Assembly (NCBI GenBank): GCA_023091665.1
Contig: JALJCQ010000014.1
Coordinates: forward strand, 310,001-374,000
Reading direction: 5' to 3'
Length of the DNA: 64,000 nt
DNA from: Pythium myriotylum
Lineage: Eukaryota > Oomycota > Peronosporomycetes > Pythiales > Pythiaceae
The notes beneath the pieces were generated by a model. It was given only the letters and a program-made list of their open reading frames with translations. It ran no database searches and was not told the origin of the DNA. The position numbers and the translations under genes are program-made. Below are positions 19,285-28,443 of this stretch, in pieces (the first letter of the stretch is position 1; every line of letters starts with the position of its first letter).

Positions 19285-19795
19285 GAGCGACTTCCGCATT
19301 CGCTATAAATTTTTTAGCATCCACAGGATTGAAGCTTCGTCCCGTGGGAAGTGTGACATGGGTTGCTATGTAATTCCTTTCAGATTCGTCCACGGATCGC
19401 TTCTTCAACGAGCCCGCAAGAGCCAGCGATAAGCGACACTTATCGGAAGCACAAATAAATACAGTTTGATCATTTATGCAAGACTGATATCATATCTTTT
19501 CATGATTTAGCTATAAATCGTAACACCATTTATAGTAGATCATTAGCTTTACAAGGTATCTGGTGGGATCGGAAACACAGATATCTCAGTTGATTGGCAT
19601 GCAACTCTAATCCTCGTAGTTCCAGCAGATTATCGGAATCTCGCGGCCAAGCTGCGACTTGACGTCACAGCATTCGTATCAAATGCATGGAAACCGCGCG
19701 ACTAATCGTATGGACACTTTCACTCTCATGCATTCACTTGATTTGATGGTGAAGTAGACAATAGAGAGTCTACCCACTCCATACAAAGCCACTCT

Positions 19796-21506
19796 GTCTT
19801 TCGTCCTACTACTGCTTCGCGATGGCAAACTCGTAGATCTCCGGGTCGAGAATCGCGAGCAGGTGCGTGCGCAGCTTCTTCTCGCTCACGTACAGTGGCA
19901 GCGTGAGCTTGTTGAGACAGGGCTGGCTCCTCACGAGCTCCGTGTCGACGAGCTCGGCCGAGTGGAGCGAGAAAGGCGCGAGTCGACCGTCGAATGACTT
20001 GAGCGCCGCGAAACCGCCGAGTGGCACACGCGTCGAGCCCGTAGCGTAGTGGAGCAAACGGCGCTTGTAGTCCTCGGGCAGCCCGCGCACGACGCGCCAG
20101 AAGAACTTGAGCGCCGGGTGGTCGAAGAGGTACTGGTTGTACTTGGACTCACGCTCCCACTCGTCCACGTCGATCTCGTCGGCGCCACAGAGCACGTAGT
20201 CGAGCTCCTCGGCGTCTTGCAGCAACATCAGCAACTCGTGCGGCACGACGTCGTAGAAGCCGCGACAGAGCGCGGCCAGCTGATCCGCGACGCTCTCGAC
20301 GAGCACGCGCTGGGTCTTGCGCGTGAGGAAGTCGTGCTTCGTGGCGTCGGTGACACGCACGTTGCGGCCATTGGGAACGAGGTCGATGGTCTCGAGCGTA
20401 TCGCCACGTCGCTCGTGCACCGAGAAGTCGAGTGCGAGGGCGTCGACGTCTGTGGCGGTGGCCGAGAGCAGCGAGCGCAGACTGCGGTAGGTCTCGGGGT
20501 CAAAGTGCTCGAGATCGTGGAAGCCGAGCGGACGGCCGAGCAGGATCTTGAGCAGCGGTGGCGCAAGGTGGAAGCCGAGGAGATCGCCCTGCACGAGCAC
20601 ATGGCCGAGCAGACGACCGACCGCGAAGAAGTAGTCGAGGTGGTCATCGCCCAGTACGGCGCGCGAGTCAGCGTTGAGGAAGTAGGTCTGGTCGACGCGG
20701 TTGACGCAGGTGAAGAGGCCCGTGGCCGGGTCGGCGAGCGTGTCGCTGAGCGAGGCGAGCCAGTCGCGGTGCCAGTCGACGGCCTCCGTGGATCCGGCGA
20801 GCGCGCTGCCGTTGTCGAGGCGGATGAGGATCTGGCCGCGGAGGTCCTCGGGCGAGAGCGCGAGCAGCTGGCGCACAGCCTGCTGGAAGACGGCGGGCTT
20901 GGTGGCGTCTCGGATGCGCAGTCGCACGCGACCGCTGGGCGACGCGAGCGCCGACGCACGTTGCACGAACTCGGCGTATCGGGTCGGGAAGGGCTGGTCG
21001 GCGAGAGCGAGCAGTGGTGTCGCAGCGCCGAGCAGTGCAGCTCCGACGGGGAAGGCAGCGGCATCGGCGTCGGCGGTCGTGGGGTCGACCCAGCGAACGC
21101 TGAGGCCTGGCACAGCGTCGAGCGTCTTGCCAGGGACGTAGTTGTTCGCACCGTCGAAGTGGACCGTGTGCGCCGCCTCGATGGGCTGGTGCGTTGGATC
21201 TGAGACGGGACCTCGGAACCAGTAGATCTTGCCCTGGACGTCGGTCTTGCGGACCCACTCGCCGCGGCGCTTGGCTCTCTCGGCGCGCACTGCATATGTC
21301 TCGGGTGGCGAGATCTTCTTGCGTCGCTTGATGGTTTTCTTGCGTGTGGCGTCGTCACCGACAGCGTCTCCGCAGACGACGCAGAGAGCGACGTGGGAGA
21401 AGTTGTCGAAGCCACAGGCTGTGCACTTGGAGGAACCGTGTTGGGCGACCGCGAGAGCTTCGTCGACTCGCGAAGGCGCGTCTTGGATGAGCGGTGCACG
21501 GAGATC
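19796..21506 (-). repeat. Left copy of the 1711-bp homogenised inverted repeat
   Basis: Reverse complement of 24909-26619 with equal length, no indel and one base change noticed (19995 T versus 26420 G, which is a synonymous A/G third-position difference). It covers HECT codon 39 through 10-15 bases beyond the stop. Outside these limits the two copies differ strongly. Confidence 0.85.
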
Positions 21507-21620
21507 GATGGTCTTCCAGTCCTTCTTGTTCCGGCAAGCCATGCAAATGAGAATGCCACACATGCCGACGACACCGAGGCCAATGATGAGGCCGAGTGTG
21601 GTGATACTTATCTCGCCCAT
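19809..21620 (-). CDS. Membrane-anchored HECT-type E3 ubiquitin ligase, left copy
   Basis: A 603-residue protein. Residues about 8-28 form one transmembrane segment (GLIIGLGVVGMCGILICMAC). A RanBP2-type zinc-finger-like block follows (CTACGFDNFSHVALCVVCGD, C-x2-C...C-x2-C), then a short WW-like segment (GEWVRKTDVQGKIYWFRG), then a HECT domain over roughly the last 380 residues. HECT hallmarks include a YFFAVGRLLGHVL-type strand and the active-site region SQPCLNKLTLPLY with catalytic C568. HECT ligases accept ubiquitin on this Cys and pass it to a bound substrate; the N-terminal helix would tether the enzyme to a membrane. It is the mirror partner of 24792-26606, identical except for the first 38 codons. 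Confidence 0.85.
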   Translation of the reverse strand: MGEISITTLGLIIGLGVVGMCGILICMACRNKKDWKTIDLRAPLIQDAPSRVDEALAVAQHGSSKCTACGFDNFSHVALCVVCGDAVGDDATRKKTIKRRKKISPPETYAVRAERAKRRGEWVRKTDVQGKIYWFRGPVSDPTHQPIEAAHTVHFDGANNYVPGKTLDAVPGLSVRWVDPTTADADAAAFPVGAALLGAATPLLALADQPFPTRYAEFVQRASALASPSGRVRLRIRDATKPAVFQQAVRQLLALSPEDLRGQILIRLDNGSALAGSTEAVDWHRDWLASLSDTLADPATGLFTCVNRVDQTYFLNADSRAVLGDDHLDYFFAVGRLLGHVLVQGDLLGFHLAPPLLKILLGRPLGFHDLEHFDPETYRSLRSLLSATATDVDALALDFSVHERRGDTLETIDLVPNGRNVRVTDATKHDFLTRKTQRVLVESVADQLAALCRGFYDVVPHELLMLLQDAEELDYVLCGADEIDVDEWERESKYNQYLFDHPALKFFWRVVRGLPEDYKRRLLHYATGSTRVPLGGFAALKSFDGRLAPFSLHSAELVDTELVRSQPCLNKLTLPLYVSEKKLRTHLLAILDPEIYEFAIAKQ

Positions 21621-21643
21621 GGTTGGCTTGGGACGTTGGAGGC

Positions 21644-21658
21644 GACTTTGGGAATGGC
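21644..21658 (-). promoter_or_regulatory. Possible initiator box for the left HECT gene
   Basis: GCCATTCCCAAAGTC on the minus strand fits the CATTYYNCA core, 24-38 nt upstream of the ATG at 21620. Confidence 0.35.
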
Positions 21659-22288
21659 ATTCGCGTGAAAACGCGACCGTGATTGTTTTTCGGGTTCACA
21701 CTCGAATGCGGCGACGACGGGTATAGGATGTTGGGCTGAAGGACCTTGTACAATTTAAGACGTGAGGTCTCCGTTGTGATTCCTTACGACTTTCGCCCTG
21801 GCTTTGCCAGAGTCCAACGCCGCTCCTGGAAACGGGTGGCATAATGAGACTTAGTCAACCGCAAGATAGCAAGTTCGTGCACCACGACTACTTGCACATA
21901 AAAAGAGCAAAGTTTATTTCAACTTGAGCCCACTTCTGTTTCTGTTGATCTCCACAGCCCATGCTGTTTTGTTGGAAAGAGGTGGCCCGTGGTCCACTGA
22001 TCGCCTCTTCGCCGACGCGTCTCGGCCATGCGCCGATGGGTTCGCGGCTTCAAGGTTGAGTTTCCTCTTGGGCAGACGTCCCACCCTTTGTGGCTGAGTG
22101 GGTGGCATATTGAGTTCAAGTCAAACGGAAGAAAGTCGAGTATGCCACGTGGTAAGAGAGATATCCGTTGGCTACAGGAGATGTGTCAGTCACTGCTTTT
22201 ACCGGTATCCTCCTGTCATCGTTGGACACTTGCAACCGCCCCCACGAACAGTGCAATATTGGAGACTTATTTAATCTTTCACACCTCC
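21659..22288. other. Divergent intergenic region between left HECT and left LURP-one genes
   Basis: Both genes read outward from here. No further gene is seen. No obvious base-level match to the mirror interval 24139-24791. Confidence 0.5.
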
Positions 22289-23122
22289 ATGGGCAACTCC
22301 TCTTCTTCCGATCAAGCAAAAAGAGAGGCGGGCGGAGAGCTCGTGCGCACTTGGAACGACTCGACATGCCGCGACGCCAAGGTCGTCGCTGCACTACCAC
22401 CAAACCACTCGATCGGCATCATTAACAAGCGATTCGTCAAGGACCGCACCGTCACGCTGGCGCTGCAGCGCCAATTTTGGACGCAGCCGTCCACCCATGA
22501 CTTTGTCATTCAGGACGTTCGCAGTAAGCAGACGATCTTTAAGGTCGGTCCCATCAGTGAAGAAGACTCGGCAGTGCAAAACTGTCGTCGGCTACTGCTG
22601 GATGCGTACGGCGTACCGGTCGTCGGCATGGAGCGGACCGATCGACCGCCAACTTCGGCCTCATACACGATCATTCCTGGTGGTTCGATGAGCAAAGAAG
22701 TCTTCAACACGATCGAGACATCGATGGTGAGCCAGTTCGAGCGGCAGTTGTCGCTAACGTTCACAGATTCTCGGACGGGCCAGCCGATGATTGTAGGCGT
22801 GCGCGGGCGTTGGCAAGCACGAGACGCCGTGGTAACGCTCACGTCGGACGAGCGGCGGAACGCACCGGTGTACTGCATTGCTCATATTTTCAGCGTGGGG
22901 AACCCTTTGGACGGAGAATATTGTATGGAAGTTGCGGCAGGTGTGGATTTATCGCTGATGGTGCTCGTGGCTGCGGCGATGGAGGAGCAGAGCAAGAAGC
23001 ACGAGCGTGGATCGGACCGGTCGGCATTGAAACATGCCGTCAAGGCGTGGGAAAAGGAACACAAGAAGCGACAGAGAGCTATGAAGACGAAAGGTTCAGT
23101 TCAAACTTCAGTTTTAGTCTGA
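22289..23122 (+). CDS. LURP-one-related (Tubby-like fold) protein, left copy
   Basis: A 277-residue protein starting MGNSSSSDQ, a candidate N-myristoylation signal. The body fits the LURP-one-related family, whose twelve-stranded barrel with a central helix binds lipid or peptide: repeated strand blocks such as FVIQDVRSKQTIFKVGP, MSKEVFNTIETSM and QPMIVGVRGRWQARDAVV, and the central VDLSLMVLVAAAMEEQ helix. The charged C-tail is Lys-rich. The frame is open upstream of the ATG but that part is not protein-like. Together with 23380-24138 it forms the inner pair of the inverted duplication; the two proteins are about three-quarters identical by eye. Plant relatives act in defence signalling; the role here is unknown. 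Confidence 0.65.
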   Translation: MGNSSSSDQAKREAGGELVRTWNDSTCRDAKVVAALPPNHSIGIINKRFVKDRTVTLALQRQFWTQPSTHDFVIQDVRSKQTIFKVGPISEEDSAVQNCRRLLLDAYGVPVVGMERTDRPPTSASYTIIPGGSMSKEVFNTIETSMVSQFERQLSLTFTDSRTGQPMIVGVRGRWQARDAVVTLTSDERRNAPVYCIAHIFSVGNPLDGEYCMEVAAGVDLSLMVLVAAAMEEQSKKHERGSDRSALKHAVKAWEKEHKKRQRAMKTKGSVQTSVLV

Positions 23123-23379
23123 AGATTGATATCATGTGTAAATAATGGCGAAATTTTTTCGCGAATACAGAAACATCATCGTCATCAATGTGACGAGTAT
23201 TGGTTTACTTGCCCCGTGGCCAGTGTCGTGAATTTTCGACGATGGCGATGATAAAGGCTACTGGGCTCAATAGTGACCGACCGATTCTCTATCGTTAGTG
23301 ATCTGTCATGAGCAAGGATGCGATATTTGTGCTGCAATGAAATGGAAATCCATGTTGAGCTGTTAGGGTGCTCAAGTTA
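23123..23379. other. Centre of the inverted duplication
   Basis: The symmetry axis lies near 23205-23250, between the convergent 3' ends of the two LURP-one-like genes. No hairpin-perfect palindrome is visible at the axis, so the arms are separated by a unique spacer. Confidence 0.6.
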
Positions 23380-24138
23380 TCAGACGACGACTCCACTTCG
23401 TGCTTTCGGTTCTTTCGCCAGCTTTTGCTCTCGCTCCCAGAGCTTGACAGCGTTTTGCACAGCAATTTTGTCCGACTTTTGCTCATGTTTTTTGCTCTGC
23501 TCCTCCATTGCCGCAGCTATCAGCACCATCAGCGACAAATCCACGCCCGCTGCAACCTCCATGCAGTACTCTCCATCCAACGGGTTCCCCACGTTGAAGA
23601 TACGAGCAATGCAGTATAGAGTCGCGTTCCGACGCTCGTCCGACGTGAGAGTCACCACAGCATCACGCGTTTGCCAACGCCCGCTCACACCCACGATCAT
23701 TTGCTGGCCCGATCGAGAGTCCGTGAATTCCAGCTTTAACTGCCGCTCCCACCGATTCAATATCGACGTCTCGATCGTGTTGAAGACTTTTTTGCTCAGC
23801 ATACCGCCAGGAATGATCGTGTACGAGGCCAACGTCCCTGGTCGGTCCATGCGTTCCATGCCGACGACTGGCACGCCGTACCCATCCAATAGTAGCCGGC
23901 GACGATTCTGTGCCGTCGAGTCTTCTTCGCTGATGGGGCCAACCTTGAAGATCGTCTGGTTACTGCGGACGTCTCGGATAACGAAGTCATGGGTGCGAGG
24001 CTGCGTCCAGAATTGACTCTGTAGCGCGAGCGTGACGGGGCGGTCCTTGACGAATCGCTTGTTGACGACGCCGACCGAGTGGTCCGGTGGCAGCACCACC
24101 TTGACGTCGCGGTAGAGCCATCCATGTGAGTTGCCCAT
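23380..24138 (-). CDS. LURP-one-related (Tubby-like fold) protein, right copy
   Basis: A 252-residue paralogue of the 22289-23122 product, in mirror orientation. It keeps the MGNS start but has a shorter N-terminal segment, with about 15 residues missing after the myristoylation site. The core blocks match the left copy: FVIRDVRSNQTIFKVGP, LSKKVFNTIETSI, QQMIVGVSGRWQTRDAVV, VDLSLMVLIAAAMEEQ. Differences are spread along the whole length, unlike the neighbouring HECT pair. The ATG at 24138 is chosen by match to the partner's MGNS start; the open frame upstream is not conserved. Confidence 0.65.
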   Translation of the reverse strand: MGNSHGWLYRDVKVVLPPDHSVGVVNKRFVKDRPVTLALQSQFWTQPRTHDFVIRDVRSNQTIFKVGPISEEDSTAQNRRRLLLDGYGVPVVGMERMDRPGTLASYTIIPGGMLSKKVFNTIETSILNRWERQLKLEFTDSRSGQQMIVGVSGRWQTRDAVVTLTSDERRNATLYCIARIFNVGNPLDGEYCMEVAAGVDLSLMVLIAAAMEEQSKKHEQKSDKIAVQNAVKLWEREQKLAKEPKARSGVVV

Positions 24139-24498
24139 TGCCGAAGAATATCGATTTGGGATCCAAATGGAACAAAGTGGAATGAGTCGCGAGTTATGGT
24201 AAGCAAGAAGAGACCTCATAGTATTGACTTTGGCGAGTGATCCCGAGTGGTTGCAAGTGTCCAACGCAGAGCTCTGTACCGACTCATAACGTGAGAGACT
24301 GGGCGACTTCACGTGCACTGCCGATGGGTACATTCAACATGTGCCGCGCATCACAATGTTCGAAAGACGGGGCTCCGTATAATTCTTTGCGTGATATAGA
24401 ATCCAAGCATGACGTGGACTCTTCGCAACTCCCTCCGGCCGCAGTCGCACTGCAGCAACTGCATCCAACTGAACTCGCTGCAACTGGACGACCACTCA
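24139..24498. other. Divergent intergenic region, right side
   Basis: No gene seen between the right LURP-one-like start and the hairpins that precede the right HECT gene. Confidence 0.5.
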
Positions 24499-24557
24499 CT
24501 ACGACGGTGCCGACTTTTAAGACGACGGTGCCGACTTTTAAGTCGGCACCGTCGTAG
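24499..24557. repeat. Tandem/inverted repeat cluster built on ACGACGGTGCCGACTTTTAAG
   Basis: A 21-bp unit is present twice head-to-tail (24501-24521 and 24522-24542) and is followed by its inverse. The core hairpin has 16-bp perfect arms (24522-24537 with 24540-24555) and a TT loop. Confidence 0.85.
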
Positions 24558-24563
24558 TGTCGT

Positions 24564-24627
24564 ACTGACTGGATGGCACACATCCCTTTGGCTTTTAAGC
24601 CAAAGGGATGTGTGCCATCCAGTCAGT
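24564..24627. repeat. Perfect 31-bp inverted repeat with a TT loop
   Basis: Arm 24564-24594 (starting ACTGACTGGATGGCACACAT) is exactly complementary to 24597-24627. It lies about 165 bp upstream of the right HECT ATG. Same arm length and tiny loop as the hairpin at 19220, but unrelated sequence. Confidence 0.9.
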
Positions 24628-24791
24628 GTGCTCGTTTATGTGCAAGATGATTGTCCCACTTTGCCACCCATGTTCCTTTTCATCCCGTTCGACTCGACTC
24701 GAACAATTCAGTAAGACGTCTGCAATGACGGACGGAATCTGCTTACAATGGCCATTTTCGCATTCCACTCGTTCCGAACAATTGACGCATC

Positions 24792-26606
24792 ATGGCAGAC
24801 GACTTCAATTTCACATGGATCGGTGTGATCCTTGGCTTTTTCATCGTGTTCACCATCGGCATGATCTGGAGGTCCTTCATCGTCAACAGGAACAGCTGGA
24901 GAACTATTGATCTCCGTGCACCGCTCATCCAAGACGCGCCTTCGCGAGTCGACGAAGCTCTCGCGGTCGCCCAACACGGTTCCTCCAAGTGCACAGCCTG
25001 TGGCTTCGACAACTTCTCCCACGTCGCTCTCTGCGTCGTCTGCGGAGACGCTGTCGGTGACGACGCCACACGCAAGAAAACCATCAAGCGACGCAAGAAG
25101 ATCTCGCCACCCGAGACATATGCAGTGCGCGCCGAGAGAGCCAAGCGCCGCGGCGAGTGGGTCCGCAAGACCGACGTCCAGGGCAAGATCTACTGGTTCC
25201 GAGGTCCCGTCTCAGATCCAACGCACCAGCCCATCGAGGCGGCGCACACGGTCCACTTCGACGGTGCGAACAACTACGTCCCTGGCAAGACGCTCGACGC
25301 TGTGCCAGGCCTCAGCGTTCGCTGGGTCGACCCCACGACCGCCGACGCCGATGCCGCTGCCTTCCCCGTCGGAGCTGCACTGCTCGGCGCTGCGACACCA
25401 CTGCTCGCTCTCGCCGACCAGCCCTTCCCGACCCGATACGCCGAGTTCGTGCAACGTGCGTCGGCGCTCGCGTCGCCCAGCGGTCGCGTGCGACTGCGCA
25501 TCCGAGACGCCACCAAGCCCGCCGTCTTCCAGCAGGCTGTGCGCCAGCTGCTCGCGCTCTCGCCCGAGGACCTCCGCGGCCAGATCCTCATCCGCCTCGA
25601 CAACGGCAGCGCGCTCGCCGGATCCACGGAGGCCGTCGACTGGCACCGCGACTGGCTCGCCTCGCTCAGCGACACGCTCGCCGACCCGGCCACGGGCCTC
25701 TTCACCTGCGTCAACCGCGTCGACCAGACCTACTTCCTCAACGCTGACTCGCGCGCCGTACTGGGCGATGACCACCTCGACTACTTCTTCGCGGTCGGTC
25801 GTCTGCTCGGCCATGTGCTCGTGCAGGGCGATCTCCTCGGCTTCCACCTTGCGCCACCGCTGCTCAAGATCCTGCTCGGCCGTCCGCTCGGCTTCCACGA
25901 TCTCGAGCACTTTGACCCCGAGACCTACCGCAGTCTGCGCTCGCTGCTCTCGGCCACCGCCACAGACGTCGACGCCCTCGCACTCGACTTCTCGGTGCAC
26001 GAGCGACGTGGCGATACGCTCGAGACCATCGACCTCGTTCCCAATGGCCGCAACGTGCGTGTCACCGACGCCACGAAGCACGACTTCCTCACGCGCAAGA
26101 CCCAGCGCGTGCTCGTCGAGAGCGTCGCGGATCAGCTGGCCGCGCTCTGTCGCGGCTTCTACGACGTCGTGCCGCACGAGTTGCTGATGTTGCTGCAAGA
26201 CGCCGAGGAGCTCGACTACGTGCTCTGTGGCGCCGACGAGATCGACGTGGACGAGTGGGAGCGTGAGTCCAAGTACAACCAGTACCTCTTCGACCACCCG
26301 GCGCTCAAGTTCTTCTGGCGCGTCGTGCGCGGGCTGCCCGAGGACTACAAGCGCCGTTTGCTCCACTACGCTACGGGCTCGACGCGTGTGCCACTCGGCG
26401 GTTTCGCGGCGCTCAAGTCGTTCGACGGTCGACTCGCGCCTTTCTCGCTCCACTCGGCCGAGCTCGTCGACACGGAGCTCGTGAGGAGCCAGCCCTGTCT
26501 CAACAAGCTCACGCTGCCACTGTACGTGAGCGAGAAGAAGCTGCGCACGCACCTGCTCGCGATCCTCGACCCGGAGATCTACGAGTTTGCCATCGCGAAG
26601 CAGTAG
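24792..26606 (+). CDS. Membrane-anchored HECT-type E3 ubiquitin ligase, right copy
   Basis: A 604-residue protein. From residue 40 on it is identical to the left copy, with the same zinc-finger-like block, WW-like segment and HECT domain (active-site C569). Residues 1-38 are different (MADDFNFTWIGVILGFFIVF...) but again form one transmembrane helix, so topology is kept while the anchor sequence changed. The identity begins two bases into the TIDLRAPL coding region (24909) and ends 13 bases past the stop. Mirror-image to 19809-21620. Both copies have full open frames, so both are probably active. Confidence 0.85.
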   Translation: MADDFNFTWIGVILGFFIVFTIGMIWRSFIVNRNSWRTIDLRAPLIQDAPSRVDEALAVAQHGSSKCTACGFDNFSHVALCVVCGDAVGDDATRKKTIKRRKKISPPETYAVRAERAKRRGEWVRKTDVQGKIYWFRGPVSDPTHQPIEAAHTVHFDGANNYVPGKTLDAVPGLSVRWVDPTTADADAAAFPVGAALLGAATPLLALADQPFPTRYAEFVQRASALASPSGRVRLRIRDATKPAVFQQAVRQLLALSPEDLRGQILIRLDNGSALAGSTEAVDWHRDWLASLSDTLADPATGLFTCVNRVDQTYFLNADSRAVLGDDHLDYFFAVGRLLGHVLVQGDLLGFHLAPPLLKILLGRPLGFHDLEHFDPETYRSLRSLLSATATDVDALALDFSVHERRGDTLETIDLVPNGRNVRVTDATKHDFLTRKTQRVLVESVADQLAALCRGFYDVVPHELLMLLQDAEELDYVLCGADEIDVDEWERESKYNQYLFDHPALKFFWRVVRGLPEDYKRRLLHYATGSTRVPLGGFAALKSFDGRLAPFSLHSAELVDTELVRSQPCLNKLTLPLYVSEKKLRTHLLAILDPEIYEFAIAKQ

Positions 26607-26619
26607 TAGGACGAAAGAC
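24909..26619 (+). repeat. Right copy of the 1711-bp homogenised inverted repeat
   Basis: Partner of 19796-21506. Beyond 26619 the two flanks remain recognisably homologous but diverged for about 80 bp (CTACTTCACCATCAAAT is shared), showing that the duplication is older than its identical core. Confidence 0.85.
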
Positions 26620-26735
26620 TGAGCGGTTTTTGTGTGGAGAGAGTATACTGTCTACTTCACCATCAAATTAAGCGAATGCGTGAGAGAGAAGAGACAAGTG
26701 GTTCGTACTGTAGGACCCGTGACAGACTTTGCCGT

Positions 26736-27860
26736 TCAGAGTTGGTCGTTCAGCAGTTGGCAGATGAGTATGGCGGCCACAGTGACGACAACCGTGACCC
26801 ACGTCATGCTTGACTTGAACGCCGTCGACTCGCACTCGGAGCAACTCTGGGTCGTGCACCGCGTGCACACGTCGCCGATGCAGCGTGGGCAAAAGCACGC
26901 TGACGTCTCGTTCTCGAACAAGATGCAGTTGCCGATGCCGCAGGTTCGTGAGGTACACGAGTCCTCGACAGACCCGCAAGTCGGGCCCGAGAACCCGAGC
27001 GCGCACTCGCACACGCCTTTGTCCGTGTTGCACGTACCGCCGTTAGCGCAGGCGAGGTCGTTCGTACACCTCGTGCAACGTTGGCTCGTCTTGCCCTTCT
27101 TGCCTTTGTACGCCGCCCCATCGTAGCCTTTCTTGCATTTACACTTACCGTTGACGCAGTCGCCGCCCGGTCCGCAGTCGACGTCGCACTCGTTCGAGAC
27201 CTCTTGCTGGCACTTGGTGCCCGCGTAGCCAGAGTAGCATTTGCAGAGCCGCTTGTCTGCGCTCTTGGCGCTGCCGTACGTGCACGTGCCTTGGTTTGAG
27301 CACTGCGACTTGGACCCTGGTGAGCCACACGTCGTCGGCTCGCACGTGCTCGGATCGTATGCGTAGTCCTCGCACTCGGACATATCAACGCACTTGCGGC
27401 CCGTCAGTGTCTCCTTGCCGATCTTGACCTTGGCGAGATCGTCCGACGACGAACCGGTCGACTGAGTGGTGTCCACGACGACCTCGTCACCGCTGCTGCT
27501 ATCTCCGCTCTTGTTGGTGGCGTCGGCCATCAGCCACCGTCCTCGCAAGCGTTGATCGTCGACGACGAACACGCAGTGGGCGTTCAGGTAGCCAATGTCG
27601 GCGTTCTGGTAGGACGGACAGAGCCCAGGCTGAGCGCCTCGGCACGCCGGCCGTTTTGCCGTGTTGGGCGTGCATTTCTTGGTGACTTCACCGCTCACTT
27701 CGACCGAGATGCAGACCGTGTCGGCGAAGTTGGCCGTGCAGTCGGCGTCTGTCTCGCACGAATACTTTGGCTTGGAGGTCGCAGCCGACGCGAAGCCGCC
27801 CGTGAGGGCTGCGAACACGAGCAGACTGAGTCGCATGACAAAGAATTGGAAATTGACCAT
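26736..27860 (-). CDS. Secreted, probably surface-anchored EGF-like repeat protein
   Basis: A 374-residue protein with an N-terminal signal peptide (cleavage likely after FASA; an alternative ATG at 27836 would give a cleaner 18-residue signal). A cysteine-bearing N-terminal domain and a Ser/Asp-rich linker lead to at least three EGF-like modules: CSNQGTCTYG...CKCYSGYAGTKC, CGPGGDCVNGKCKCKKGYDG and CANGGTCNTDKGVCECALGF, followed by more Cys pairs. The C-terminus is a hydrophobic helix with only a few residues after it (TWVTVVVTVAAILICQLLNDQL-like), fitting a GPI-attachment signal or a tail anchor. Likely role: cell-surface adhesion or recognition. Intronless. Confidence 0.75.
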   Translation of the reverse strand: MVNFQFFVMRLSLLVFAALTGGFASAATSKPKYSCETDADCTANFADTVCISVEVSGEVTKKCTPNTAKRPACRGAQPGLCPSYQNADIGYLNAHCVFVVDDQRLRGRWLMADATNKSGDSSSGDEVVVDTTQSTGSSSDDLAKVKIGKETLTGRKCVDMSECEDYAYDPSTCEPTTCGSPGSKSQCSNQGTCTYGSAKSADKRLCKCYSGYAGTKCQQEVSNECDVDCGPGGDCVNGKCKCKKGYDGAAYKGKKGKTSQRCTRCTNDLACANGGTCNTDKGVCECALGFSGPTCGSVEDSCTSRTCGIGNCILFENETSACFCPRCIGDVCTRCTTQSCSECESTAFKSSMTWVTVVVTVAAILICQLLNDQL

Positions 27861-28443
27861 TTCAGTACGGCATCTGGGCTTCCGTCGAGCAGTCTTCCTG
27901 TGTCCCACGGGTCCCACGGCACCCACTCCATCGACTGCATCTCATTTTTCAAAAATTTTACGCCTTGAGGCACGAGCTGTATTTGATATGATTGGTAGCC
28001 GTACGTGTGGTTCTGGAAGAAGTTGCTCTTTGGTCAGCAGGTTCTTTGTACACATCACATACTTCGAAGTAGTACGTGGGCTTCGATCCAGAAAAGTGGA
28101 ACCTGCAAACGAAGGGCGACAGTATGCTCATTGCCACAATAAAGCGCTCTTGTGACGTCTGGAAGCTTTCGATAAAGTCGTATTCGTGTGACAGTGTTGC
28201 AATTCACAGCGGCCGCGTCCGACAAACGTAGTACGATTTCCCCCAACTGACAATGAACGTCACTGAAATAGACTGGACAATGATGAAACGACCAACAATC
28301 AGCCTGTTGGGAGACTTTGTCTGACAATTCGCAGACGCCAAACGCTGTCCAGATCGCAGTAGGATGTCGAAGGTCAGTGCCGCCGAGGTCCGTGCCTCAT
28401 GCATTAGTGCATCCACCGTACACGAAGGGCGTATGAGAGCAAC
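27861..28443. other. Intergenic, no gene seen
   Basis: Upstream of the EGF-like gene. Minus-strand short frames here (for example 28204-28416) show no family signature. Confidence 0.45.

Noticed and set aside
25212..26552. A 446-codon antisense frame in the right HECT gene (and its mirror in the left copy)
   Set aside because: Biased composition and no motif; it exists in both copies only because the DNA is duplicated.
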